Source: Candidatus Methylomirabilota bacterium
Lineage (GTDB): Bacteria > Methylomirabilota > Methylomirabilia > Rokubacteriales > DASRDR01
Assembly: GCA_036005065.1 (NCBI GenBank)
Contig: DASYQW010000026.1
Location: 1 to 32,292 of the forward strand
DNA length: 32,292 nt
Reading direction: 5' to 3'
The translations under genes and the position numbers were made by a program. This document shows positions 1 through 6,076 of the stretch, in pieces. Each line of letters opens with the position of its first letter. Position 1 is the first letter of the stretch. The notes under the pieces were generated by a model, which did no database searches, was not told the DNA's origin, and was given only the letters and a program-made list of their open reading frames with translations.

Positions 1-113
1 GCGCCGGCGTCCTCGGCGATCTTGGCCTGCTCGGCGGTCGTCACGTCCATGATGACGCCGCCCTTCAGCATCTCCGCGAACCCGACCTTGAGCCGCAGCG
101 TCCCGAGCTCCAT
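1..113 (-). CDS. pdxS: Pyridoxal 5'-phosphate synthase subunit PdxS, N-terminal part (runs off the window)
   Basis: Only the first 37 codons are in the window; the gene continues beyond base 1. The peptide contains the hallmark PdxS/SNZ start, with [14 protein letters not shown] followed by [11 protein letters not shown]. PdxS is the synthase subunit of the deoxyxylulose-5-phosphate-independent vitamin B6 route. It joins ribose 5-phosphate, glyceraldehyde 3-phosphate and ammonia (supplied by the glutaminase PdxT) into PLP in the cytoplasm. The start is the ATG at 113-111, preceded by a strong ribosome site, GGAGGAG (read on the minus strand at 127-121). A promoter with an inverted repeat lies about 45 bp upstream. 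pdxT would be expected next to it, outside the window. Identification is from the N-terminus only but the motif is highly characteristic. Confidence 0.9.
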   Translation of the reverse strand, partial: MELGTLRLKVGFAEMLKGGVIMDVTTAEQAKIAEDAG

Positions 114-147
114 CGCGAACCTCCTCCGGGCGTTCTCTCGATTGGCT

Positions 148-188
148 CAATTGGATCATCATATATGAAGGATGTAAAGATCCAATTG
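148..188 (-). promoter_or_regulatory. pdxS promoter with a 10-bp inverted-repeat operator
   Basis: On the minus strand a -35 TTGGAT (185-180) and a -10 TATGAT (163-158) are spaced by 16 bp and point at pdxS. A perfect 10-bp inverted repeat, CAATTGGATC at 148-157 and GATCCAATTG at 179-188, has a 21-bp spacer. One arm covers the -35 and the other lies just downstream of the -10. The stretch is strikingly AT-rich for this genome. The position suggests an operator; PLP-sensing MocR/PdxR regulators are known to control pdxST in other bacteria, but no such gene is visible here. Confidence 0.6.
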
Positions 189-193
189 GCACG

Positions 194-223
194 CCCCGGT
201 GCAGGCCAATCCACCCACCGGGG
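194..223. other. Stem-loop between pdxS promoter and zinc-ribbon gene
   Basis: CCCCGGTG at 194-201 pairs perfectly with CACCGGGG at 216-223 around a 14-nt loop. There is no T-run on either side, so it is not a convincing intrinsic terminator. It lies downstream of the minus-strand zinc-ribbon gene and could still help end that transcript. Confidence 0.35.
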
Positions 224-307
224 TGAGCGTGCGGCTCAGAGCGCGTGAGAAAGAGCGCGGGGTGTGGCCCTTGCGCTGAGACTTGACCGCCCCCCGACCG
301 GATGGTC

Positions 308-338
308 CGCTTCGAGCGGCGGCTTTGCCGCCGCAACG
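308..338 (-). repeat. Dispersed hairpin repeat, copy D
   Basis: Read on the minus strand this is GTTGCG, then stem GCGGCGGC / GCCGCCGC around AAA, then CTCGAAGCG. The same layout occurs at 12737-12767, 18730-18760 and 32065-32094 with different but still self-complementary stem bases. It lies 17 bases beyond the stop of the minus-strand zinc-ribbon gene and has the same orientation as that gene. Confidence 0.7.
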
Positions 339-354
339 ATCCGGGGGAGTGCCC

Positions 355-567
355 TCAGGCGGACTCGTCCTCGGGCACGTCCTGGTGCGCCTGGCAGGCG
401 AGGCAGACCCACCGCCGCCACACCCGGCGCTCGCGGTCCCGCCGGAGGTACCACCGGGTCAGCGTCTGGCGGCCACAGACCGGGCACTGCCGCGCCTCGG
501 CAGGGTCGGGCGAGGGGGGCGGATAGTAGGTGCGACGCTCGGTCGGGACGTCGGGTGTCGCGGGCAT
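355..567 (-). CDS. Small zinc-ribbon protein, function unknown
   Basis: A 70-residue protein with two CxxC pairs: CPVCGR near residue 26 and CLAC near residue 55, separated by an arginine/tryptophan-rich stretch. This spacing is typical of a one-metal zinc ribbon. There are no membrane segments and the C-terminus is acidic. I take the ATG at 567-565 as start. A TTG at 603 is in frame but looks like part of a -35 box instead. No ribosome site precedes the ATG, and the predicted -10 is only 7 nt away, so the mRNA may be leaderless. The transposon at 619 inserted immediately upstream of this promoter. Such small ribbons act in nucleic-acid binding or protein contacts, but nothing here shows which. 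Its reality rests on the two well-spaced Cys pairs and the promoter. Confidence 0.6.
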   Translation of the reverse strand: MPATPDVPTERRTYYPPPSPDPAEARQCPVCGRQTLTRWYLRRDRERRVWRRWVCLACQAHQDVPEDESA

Positions 568-574
568 CGCGCCT

Positions 575-603
575 ATGATTGCCCCGGCCCGCCCGCCAGT
601 CAA
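575..603 (-). promoter_or_regulatory. Promoter of the zinc-ribbon gene (leaderless type)
   Basis: TTGACT (603-598), a 17-bp spacer and AATCAT (580-575), read on the minus strand. Only 7 nt separate the -10 from the ATG at 567, so transcription would start at or next to the start codon. The transposon target duplication at 611-618 lies just upstream and leaves both boxes intact. Confidence 0.45.
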
Positions 604-610
604 GGGCGGG

Positions 611-618
611 CGGCGTGG
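611..618 (+). repeat. Target-site duplication, left copy
   Basis: CGGCGTGG here is repeated exactly at 4249-4256, directly outside the two terminal inverted repeats of the transposon. An 8-bp duplication is within the 8-9 bp usual for IS1-family insertions. Confidence 0.9.
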
Positions 619-634
619 GGTAGTGTCCTAATTT
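619..634 (+). repeat. Left terminal inverted repeat of the transposon
   Basis: GGTAGTGTCCTAATTT, a perfect inverted match to 4233-4248. Its last base (634) is also the last base of the restriction enzyme stop codon (636-634, minus strand), so the cargo gene runs right into the element end. Confidence 0.92.
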
Positions 635-1206
635 CACTCCGGGGTGGTCGGGTAGGTCCCGGACGCCTTCTTGGGCTGCTTCGGCAGGGCCGGGCCGGGG
701 CCATCGTGTTCGATTCCGATCAGGATGATGGGCAAATCCTCTACCCGGGCCTCCCGGATCATTCGCCGTGCGTCGGCGAGCCTCGGCCCACGGTCGGTCA
801 GGAATGGCCCGAGCTTATCGCTCGGCACTACCAGGATGCCGACGTCGATGCCGCCGCTCGTCAGAGCCAGCCTCAAGTGGATCAGATCAATGATGATGAG
901 ATCGCTACGGGCAGACATTTGGACTTCTACGCCAAGACATACCTCCGTCCCGTTGACAACGCGACACTTCGTCCAGTCCACGGCCCCAGTCTGGCGTTTC
1001 TTCCAACCCGTCTTCCGACGCGCCTCAAATCGGGCGTCGAGCAGCACGCGGACTGCCTTCCCACCGTTCGCGTTCTTCCTTTCCTTGACGAGCAGGGCGA
1101 ACCCCTTGAGAATCTCTTGGACTTCGCGATAGACCGGCGCCAGGCCAAGCCGGGCGATCTTCTCGACGGCCCCGCCAAATGGAACCTCGTCGGTGATCTT
1201 CGGCAC
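634..1206 (-). CDS. BglII-like type II restriction endonuclease
   Basis: A 190-residue protein, close to the size of BstYI and a little shorter than BglII. Around residues 77-125 it shows D77, then VEVQ with E94 and Q96, and then GGIDVGILVVPSDKL. In BglII the active site is Asp-Glu-x-Gln, with glutamine replacing the usual lysine of PD-(D/E)xK enzymes, followed by a conserved IDVG...VP segment. The match in order and spacing is what I rely on. The enzyme would cut unmethylated palindromes; BglII/BstYI cut within GATC-centred sites, but specificity here cannot be read. The start is GTG at 1206, 5 nt after the methyltransferase stop, so it is the third cistron of the operon. Its TGA stop shares a base with the left inverted repeat. 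Family assignment is by motif only, without a database search. Confidence 0.72.
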   Translation of the reverse strand: MPKITDEVPFGGAVEKIARLGLAPVYREVQEILKGFALLVKERKNANGGKAVRVLLDARFEARRKTGWKKRQTGAVDWTKCRVVNGTEVCLGVEVQMSARSDLIIIDLIHLRLALTSGGIDVGILVVPSDKLGPFLTDRGPRLADARRMIREARVEDLPIILIGIEHDGPGPALPKQPKKASGTYPTTPE

Positions 1207-1211
1207 GGACC

Positions 1212-2033
1212 CTAGCGGAAGATGGCCGACAGCCTCTTGGCTGGAGTCGATACTACCGAGCCGAAACGCTCCGTAAGTCGCTGAGCGACTGGCGCGCAGT
1301 CCGTGATCTCCGAGCCGATCCAGTAGCGCTTGAGCGCCTCGGCCGCTTCATAGCTTGACCCGCCGCCCCCGAATGGGTCTAGGATGATTTCCCGCGGATT
1401 GGTGGCGATCTGGAAGCACCGGCTGGCGATCATCGGCTTTAGCTCGTTGACGTGCCATCGGGTCTTGAATTTCCGGTGACGTGCCGGCGCGGTGTCGTCC
1501 CAGAAATCCGTGAGGTTGAGCCCAAGCGGGTTCAGATACTTCCGGTGGCCACCGTAGTCCTTGATGTCCTTGCCGCAGTGGCGACACGTCGGGATCGGAA
1601 GACGGACGCGGTTGAACGTCGCCGGCTGCCCCTTGGTGAAGTAGAGCAGCGCATAGTGAGCGGGATAGAGCTTCCGCCCACGGGGGAACGTCCCCTTCAT
1701 CGACAACGCGATCCAGTGCCGGAAGAGCATTCCCCGCTCTTCGAGATGCGAGGCCAAATGGTAGCCCCACTGCGGCAGGATGTAGATGAATACCGCGCCG
1801 CCCGGCTTGACGACGCGCACACTCTCATCGACCCAGGCAAACGACCACTTGAGGTAGTCCGTTTGCGCGAGGTCATCCTTGCCGGTGCCGTTCCCATAGT
1901 CTTTGCCGAGATTGAACGGCGGATCGGCAAAGACGCACTGCACGGACTCATCCTTGAGCGCCGCGAAGAGGTCCATACAGTCGGCCTGATAAAGCAGGCC
2001 GTACCGCGTCGTGAGGGCCGGCGCGCCGATCAT
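1212..2033 (-). CDS. DNA methyltransferase (N6-adenine/N4-cytosine, beta-class order)
   Basis: A 273-residue AdoMet-dependent DNA methyltransferase. The catalytic motif IV is FADPPFNLG (DPPF at 37-40). The AdoMet-binding motif, ILDPFGGGGSS, comes near the C-terminus (about 230-240), which is the beta-class arrangement. Between them lie LKWSFAWVDESVRVVKPGG and a middle region with a CxxC pair (CRHCGKDIKDYG), probably part of target recognition. DPPF leaves adenine-N6 versus cytosine-N4 open. It should protect the host from the adjacent BglII-like endonuclease. The ATG at 2033 overlaps the transposase stop as ATGA, so translation is coupled to the transposase. This ensures that methylation capacity is made whenever transposase is made and before the downstream nuclease. 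Confidence 0.88.
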   Translation of the reverse strand: MIGAPALTTRYGLLYQADCMDLFAALKDESVQCVFADPPFNLGKDYGNGTGKDDLAQTDYLKWSFAWVDESVRVVKPGGAVFIYILPQWGYHLASHLEERGMLFRHWIALSMKGTFPRGRKLYPAHYALLYFTKGQPATFNRVRLPIPTCRHCGKDIKDYGGHRKYLNPLGLNLTDFWDDTAPARHRKFKTRWHVNELKPMIASRCFQIATNPREIILDPFGGGGSSYEAAEALKRYWIGSEITDCAPVAQRLTERFGSVVSTPAKRLSAIFR

Positions 2034-2989
2034 GCGACCAGCTCCGCCAGCTCCCACACGCGATCCGAGGCTCCGGCCGCCATCGCCGGCGTGATTCGCA
2101 GGCTCCGGTGAATCCGGACCAGGTTGTACCACGCGAAGTGAACCGCCAACGCGGCCTTCAGGTTCTCTAGCTTCTTGCTGAAGCCATTGGTCAGCCGCGT
2201 GAAGCGTCGGCAGGCCATTCGGACCGTGAGATTCTGTCGCTCGATGAAGCTGGTAGAGATCAGGGCCGGGTCGGGCGTCCCGTGGATCACGGTTGGGACC
2301 GCCTCCAGAATCTTGGGCGGCGAGTACCGGGCGGGACCAGGGAGAGAGGCGCCGTAGAGCTTCACAAGCTGGCCGAAGTCCGGCGCGTCGGCCCCCCAAG
2401 CATGTTCAACAGCTCCGATATAGGGCACGAAGCCATCGGTCGTCAACTGAAAACGAAAGGACTCCGCCAGCCGGGCCTTGAGCGCGTCCATGAAGCGATA
2501 GGCCGTGACCATGTTCCGCTTGCCGACGTCGAAGTGCGGGATCAGCTTAGTCTCAGCGTCGATGGCGACGAAGGCGTATTGATCCCCCACGTCGAGCCGG
2601 AGCCGATCCTCGAACGAGAGCCGCGCCTGCTTCTTCTGGACGAAGGTCCACAGCTCGTCGACTTGCAGGCTCCGGCACCGAAGATCACGCATCGTCTCGG
2701 CCAGGATTGCCTGGCACCGCTCGCCGGTCCGAACGAGCAACCGCATGATGGTGTCGCGATGGACGCCGGTCAAGCGCTCCGTGCTCCGGATGCTGTTCCC
2801 TTCAACAAGGGTGGCGATGACGGCAAGCTTCTTTTCGGGCGCAAGCACATACACGGTGGGCCTTCCGTTTCTGCCCGGAAGGTCGTAGACTAGGCGTGGC
2901 GACCAACCGCACCTAGCGGCCTTCGGGCTGTTGGGGTGGGACGCCAGCCCCCGGGTCGTTCTAGCGGCTCGGGGGTTTTGCTTGCCCAT
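2030..2989 (-). CDS. IS1-family transposase (single-ORF type)
   Basis: A 319-residue DDE transposase. The N-terminal third carries a helix-turn-helix, around LVEGNSIRSTERLTGVHRDT (about residues 62-81), comparable to the DNA-binding InsA part of IS1. The catalytic portion has VDELWTF (first Asp), TDGFVPY (second Asp) and FIERQNLTVR followed by RRFTRLTNGFSK. The IERxNLTxR...R block is the signature of IS1 transposases. It is longer than IS1 InsAB' (about 230) and needs no frameshift, as in single-ORF subgroups of the family. It acts on the 16-bp ends at 619 and 4248. The ATG at 2989 lies only 6 nt from a predicted -10, so the mRNA is probably leaderless, which would keep translation low. It is the first cistron of the transposase-methyltransferase-endonuclease operon. 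Confidence 0.9.
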   Translation of the reverse strand: MGKQNPRAARTTRGLASHPNSPKAARCGWSPRLVYDLPGRNGRPTVYVLAPEKKLAVIATLVEGNSIRSTERLTGVHRDTIMRLLVRTGERCQAILAETMRDLRCRSLQVDELWTFVQKKQARLSFEDRLRLDVGDQYAFVAIDAETKLIPHFDVGKRNMVTAYRFMDALKARLAESFRFQLTTDGFVPYIGAVEHAWGADAPDFGQLVKLYGASLPGPARYSPPKILEAVPTVIHGTPDPALISTSFIERQNLTVRMACRRFTRLTNGFSKKLENLKAALAVHFAWYNLVRIHRSLRITPAMAAGASDRVWELAELVA

Positions 2990-2995
2990 GCCCCT

Positions 2996-3024
2996 ATCCT
3001 ATGCTTGCCCGAGTAGGAAGTCAA
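2996..3024 (-). promoter_or_regulatory. Promoter of the transposase/R-M operon (leaderless)
   Basis: Minus-strand TTGACT (3024-3019), 17 bp, TAGGAT (3001-2996), followed after 6 nt by the transposase ATG at 2989. The predicted start of transcription coincides with the start codon and there is no ribosome site. One 12-bp direct repeat (3006-3017) sits inside the spacer, where a bound protein would block this promoter. Confidence 0.6.
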
Positions 3025-3051
3025 GCGCTATTTCTTGTGTGCCCGAGCAGG
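3006..3051 (+). promoter_or_regulatory. Pair of 12-bp direct repeats, candidate operator shared by divergent promoters
   Basis: TGCCCGAGTAGG at 3006-3017 and TGCCCGAGCAGG at 3040-3051 differ at one base and are 34 bp apart, close to three helical turns. The first lies within the transposase promoter spacer and the second ends 2 bp before the -35 of the P63C promoter. That is a natural layout for joint repression of both directions; the binding protein is not known. Confidence 0.5.
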
Positions 3052-3053
3052 CA

Positions 3054-3082
3054 TTGACATTCCGTGCAAGAGCAAGTATGAT
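3054..3082 (+). promoter_or_regulatory. Promoter of the P63C-domain gene
   Basis: TTGACA (3054-3059), 17 bp, TATGAT (3077-3082): a near-consensus sigma-70 promoter and the strongest in the window. A GGAGG ribosome site (3091-3095) and the ATG at 3102 follow. Confidence 0.75.
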
Positions 3083-3101
3083 GGGCGGTAGGAGGTGGCT
3101 C

Positions 3102-4178
3102 ATGGAGCAGATGAATAAGCACGCCCAGGCACTCTCGGCCCTCGGCGCCGCGAAAGGAGGGAAGGCTAGGGCCGCCGCCCTCACTGCTGAGGAACGATCG
3201 GATATCGCCAGGATGGCTGCGGAAAAGAGATGGTCAGGGGAACGCGATCAGTCCGTGGCACTCGCTATGCCCCGCGAGACCCATCCCGGCATCCTCCGCA
3301 TTGGAGATCGCCAAATCCCCTGCTCCGTGCTGGACAATGGCCTCCGGGTACTCTCGGCCGGCGGAGTATCGCGTGCCCTAGGTAGCCGAAAGGTCGGGCG
3401 GAATCAACCGCCCGGAGAGCAAACCGAGGTCCTTCCTCAACTGCCACCTTTTTTGGCCGCAAAGAACCTCCAGCCCTTTATTCCCGGCGACTTACTCGCC
3501 CTCCTCATCTCTCCGGTTCGGTACAAGCCTTGGCGGGGGGGCCGAGTGGGCTATGGCTATGAAGCAACCCTCCTGCCCCGAATCTGCGGTGTCATCTTGG
3601 ACGCCCATAAGGCCGGTGCCCTGCGCTCCAATCAACTCCGGCTCGTGGAGATTGCGGAGTTGCTGCTTCGTGGCTTTGCGCACGTCGGGATCATTGCTCT
3701 CGTAGACGAAGCCACGGGTTATCAAGCGGAACGGGCCAAGGACGAGCTAATGCGCATCTTGGAGGCGTACATCTCCAAGGCGCTTCTGCCGTGGACTCAG
3801 CGATTTCCAGATGACTTTTTCAAGGAGATTTACCGGCTACACGGCTGGCAGTTTCGAGAGGGGCATACTCGCGGTCCGAGAATTGTAGGGAAGCTGATCC
3901 GACAGCTCGTCTACGATCAGCTCCCGCGCGGCGTCATTCAGGAGCTAGAGGTTCGGAACCCGCAATTGCCGAGCGGATGGCGCCGCCACAAGCATCACCA
4001 ATTCTTGACCGAGGATATTGGGCATCCGCACCTTAACAATCAGGTGGCTTCCGTCATGACCCTTATGCGAGCCTCCACAAGCAAGCACGAATTCATGAAG
4101 CTGTTTGCCCGAGCGTTTCCGAAACCCGGGCAGGGGGAGCAACTGGAGTTGCCGGAATCTGAGGAGGAGGTCAGCTAG
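3102..4178 (+). CDS. P63C-domain protein, transposon passenger
   Basis: A 358-residue protein. Residues 10-45 contain the alanine/lysine-rich motif ALGAAKGGKARAAALT followed by EERSDIARMAAEKRW, common at the start of small phage and plasmid proteins. The C-terminal half matches the P63C domain known from phage and mobile-element proteins: LLPWTQRFPDDFFKEIYRLHGW (written here in pieces as LLPWTQRFPDDFF and KEIYRLHGW), then GPRIVGKLIRQLVYDQLP, HKHHQFLTEDIGHPHL and VMTLMRAS. The biochemical role of P63C is not established. The start ATG at 3102 has GGAGG six bases upstream and a near-consensus promoter. It is divergent from the transposase and ends about 55 bp before the right inverted repeat, so it moves with the element. 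A role in regulation, anti-phage function or element maintenance is possible but not shown. Confidence 0.82.
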   Translation: MEQMNKHAQALSALGAAKGGKARAAALTAEERSDIARMAAEKRWSGERDQSVALAMPRETHPGILRIGDRQIPCSVLDNGLRVLSAGGVSRALGSRKVGRNQPPGEQTEVLPQLPPFLAAKNLQPFIPGDLLALLISPVRYKPWRGGRVGYGYEATLLPRICGVILDAHKAGALRSNQLRLVEIAELLLRGFAHVGIIALVDEATGYQAERAKDELMRILEAYISKALLPWTQRFPDDFFKEIYRLHGWQFREGHTRGPRIVGKLIRQLVYDQLPRGVIQELEVRNPQLPSGWRRHKHHQFLTEDIGHPHLNNQVASVMTLMRASTSKHEFMKLFARAFPKPGQGEQLELPESEEEVS

Positions 4179-4232
4179 GCCCATGTCGGGGTGGCGGCCC
4201 GACCGTGCCAGGCCGCCGCCAAGGAGCCAGCC

Positions 4233-4248
4233 AAATTAGGACACTACC
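4233..4248 (-). repeat. Right terminal inverted repeat of the transposon
   Basis: AAATTAGGACACTACC, the exact reverse complement of 619-634. It is followed directly by the right copy of the target duplication. Confidence 0.92.
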
Positions 4249-4256
4249 CGGCGTGG
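4249..4256 (+). repeat. Target-site duplication, right copy
   Basis: CGGCGTGG, identical to 611-618. The unmutated pair indicates that the two ends still belong to one insertion event. Confidence 0.9.
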
Positions 4257-4291
4257 CCTGGCCGGTGGGTGGGTCCGCCGGTCCCCGGGTG

Positions 4292-4308
4292 TATACTGCC
4301 GGCGGAGG
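4292..4308 (+). promoter_or_regulatory. Candidate -10 and ribosome binding site of nadE
   Basis: A TATACT hexamer at 4292-4297 is the only AT-rich block between the transposon and nadE. No good -35 is visible 16-18 bp upstream. GGAGG at 4304-4308 lies 7 nt before the GTG at 4316 and fixes that start. The transposon end is only about 45 bp upstream of the hexamer. Confidence 0.4.
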
Positions 4309-4315
4309 ATACGGC

Positions 4316-6052
4316 GTGCGGCGGCTCCGGATCGCTCTCGGCCAGATCAACGCGACGGTCGGCGACCTCGAGGGCAATACCCGTCGTGTCCTGGACGGGA
4401 TCGACCGGGCGCGGGCGATCGGGGCCGACCTGGTCGCGTTTCCCGAGCTGGCGCTCACCGGCTACCCGCCCGAGGACCTCCTCTTCAAGCCGGCCTTCAT
4501 CGAGGCGAACCTCCGGGCGCTGGACGACGTCGTGCGCGCCAGCGACGGGCTCACCGTGGTGGTCGGATTCGTGGACCGACGCGACGACATCATGAACTCG
4601 GCGGCCGTCATCCACGATGGGGTCCTGGCCGGGGTCTATCACAAGCAGTACCTCCCGAACTACGGCGTCTTCGACGAGAACCGGTACTTCCAGGCCGGGA
4701 CCGAGACCCCGGTCTTCGAGCGGGATGGGCCCGCCGGGAGCACCGTCGTCGCGGTCAACATCTGCGAGGACATCTGGTATCCCACCGGGCCGGCCACCGC
4801 CCAGACGCTTGCCGGCGCCGAGCTGATCGTGACCATCACCTCGTCGCCGTACCACGCGGGCAAGGTGCACGCCCGCGAAAAGATGCTGGCCACGCGCGCC
4901 GCCGACCACGTCGCCTGTCTGGCCTACGCCAACCTCGTCGGGGGCCAGGACGAGCTGGTGTTCGACGGCCAGTCGATGATCTTCAACGAGCTGGGGGAAC
5001 GGCTGGCGCTCGGGCGCCCTTTCGAGGAAGACCTGATCGTGGCCGACCTCGACCTGGAGGCGGTGTTCCGGGCCCGCCTGCACGACTCGCGGCGACGGAA
5101 GGAGAAGCTCGGCGCGACCGCGCCCGTCCGGCGGATCGTCTTGCCGGCTCTGCCGGCGCGGCCGTGGCCCGCGCTCCCGCCGCGGGCGGACGCCTTTCTC
5201 GGTCCGGTGGCCGAGATCTATGCGGCGCTCGTCCTCGGCACCCGGGACTACGTCCGGAAGAATGGCTTCCGGCGCGTGGTGATCGGGCTGTCGGGCGGCA
5301 TCGACTCGGCGCTGACGGCCGCCATCGCGGTCGACGCGCTGGGGTGCGACAGCGTGGTCGGCGCGTCCATGCCCTCGCCGTTCTCCTCGGCCGGCACCCG
5401 GGCGGACGCCCGGCGGGTGGCGCGGAACCTCGGCATCGAGTTCCTGACGCTCCCCATCACGCCGGCCTTCCGCGCGTTCCGGCGGGTCCTGGCGCCCCCG
5501 TTCAAGGGCCTGAAGGAGGACGTGGCCGAGGAAAACATCCAGGCGCGCGTTCGGGGCACGCTCCTCATGGCGCTGTCCAACAAGTTCGGCTGGCTCGTCC
5601 TCACTACCGGGAACAAGAGCGAGATGGGCGTCGGGTACTGCACGACCTACGGTGACATGGCCGGGGGCTTCGCCGTCATCAAGGACGTGCCGAAGACGAC
5701 GGTCTACGCGCTGGCCCGGTACCGCAACGGGCGCGACGGGCAGCCCGTGATCCCGGAGAGCGTGCTCACGCGGGCCCCGTCGGCCGAGCTGCGCCCGAAC
5801 CAGACCGATCAGGACACCTTGCCGCCTTACGAGGTCCTGGACCGCATCCTCGAGGCCTACGTCGAGGAGGACCGCTCGCTCGCCGAGATCGTCGCGCTCG
5901 GCTTGGACGAGGCCACGGTGCGCAAGGTCGTCACGATGGTGGACCGAAACGAGTACAAGCGGCGGCAGGCCCCACCCGGAATCAAGATCACCCCGCGGGC
6001 CTTCGGCCGCGACTGGCGCCTGCCCATCGTGAACCGCTTCCGGCATCCCTGA
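4316..6052 (+). CDS. nadE: Glutamine-dependent NAD+ synthetase
   Basis: A 578-residue two-domain enzyme that makes NAD+ from deamido-NAD+, ATP and glutamine in the cytoplasm. The N-terminal nitrilase-type glutaminase domain has the triad E44 (FPELALTGYPPEDLL), K110 (VYHKQYLPNYG) and C150 (VNICEDIW). The C-terminal synthetase domain has the ATP-pyrophosphatase loop SGGIDSA starting at S326, then TTGNKSEMGVGYCTTYGDMAGG. Length and order match bacterial glutamine-dependent NadE. The GTG at 4316 is chosen over upstream in-frame codons because of the GGAGG at 4304-4308 and because the protein then starts at the usual RLRIALGQIN. The regulator pseudogene follows 24 nt downstream, so co-transcription is possible. 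The upstream region was cut by the transposon insertion but the immediate start region is intact. Confidence 0.95.
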   Translation: MRRLRIALGQINATVGDLEGNTRRVLDGIDRARAIGADLVAFPELALTGYPPEDLLFKPAFIEANLRALDDVVRASDGLTVVVGFVDRRDDIMNSAAVIHDGVLAGVYHKQYLPNYGVFDENRYFQAGTETPVFERDGPAGSTVVAVNICEDIWYPTGPATAQTLAGAELIVTITSSPYHAGKVHAREKMLATRAADHVACLAYANLVGGQDELVFDGQSMIFNELGERLALGRPFEEDLIVADLDLEAVFRARLHDSRRRKEKLGATAPVRRIVLPALPARPWPALPPRADAFLGPVAEIYAALVLGTRDYVRKNGFRRVVIGLSGGIDSALTAAIAVDALGCDSVVGASMPSPFSSAGTRADARRVARNLGIEFLTLPITPAFRAFRRVLAPPFKGLKEDVAEENIQARVRGTLLMALSNKFGWLVLTTGNKSEMGVGYCTTYGDMAGGFAVIKDVPKTTVYALARYRNGRDGQPVIPESVLTRAPSAELRPNQTDQDTLPPYEVLDRILEAYVEEDRSLAEIVALGLDEATVRKVVTMVDRNEYKRRQAPPGIKITPRAFGRDWRLPIVNRFRHP

Positions 6053-6076
6053 CCGCGCGCGCCGCCGGGAAGCCAC

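Larger units (their letters stand above)
619..4248 (-). mobile_element. IS1-family transposon carrying a restriction-modification operon and a P63C gene
   Basis: A complete 3,630-bp unit. Perfect 16-bp terminal inverted repeats, GGTAGTGTCCTAATTT at 619-634 and its complement at 4233-4248, are flanked by the exact 8-bp duplication CGGCGTGG (611-618 and 4249-4256). Inside are one IS1-type transposase, a DNA methyltransferase, a BglII-like endonuclease (all minus strand, in that order) and a divergent P63C-domain gene. IS1 elements begin with GGT and make 8-9 bp duplications, in agreement. The interior is visibly less GC-rich than its surroundings, suggesting recent arrival. The empty site can be rebuilt by joining 618 to 4257; it lies between the divergent zinc-ribbon and nadE genes. 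With one transposase and passenger genes inside a single pair of ends, this is a 'transporter IS' rather than a composite transposon. Confidence 0.92.

Noticed and set aside
236-637. Minus-strand frame starting inside the left inverted repeat
   Set aside because: It begins in transposon sequence and uses another frame than the CxxC-bearing zinc-ribbon gene.
283-1215. Long plus-strand open frame opposite the zinc-ribbon and restriction enzyme genes
   Set aside because: It has no ribosome site or family motif, crosses the transposon end, and is antisense to a gene with a recognisable active site.
619-4248. Composite transposon made of two insertion sequences
   Set aside because: There is only one transposase, and the 16-bp ends occur only at the outer borders, so a single IS unit with cargo fits better.
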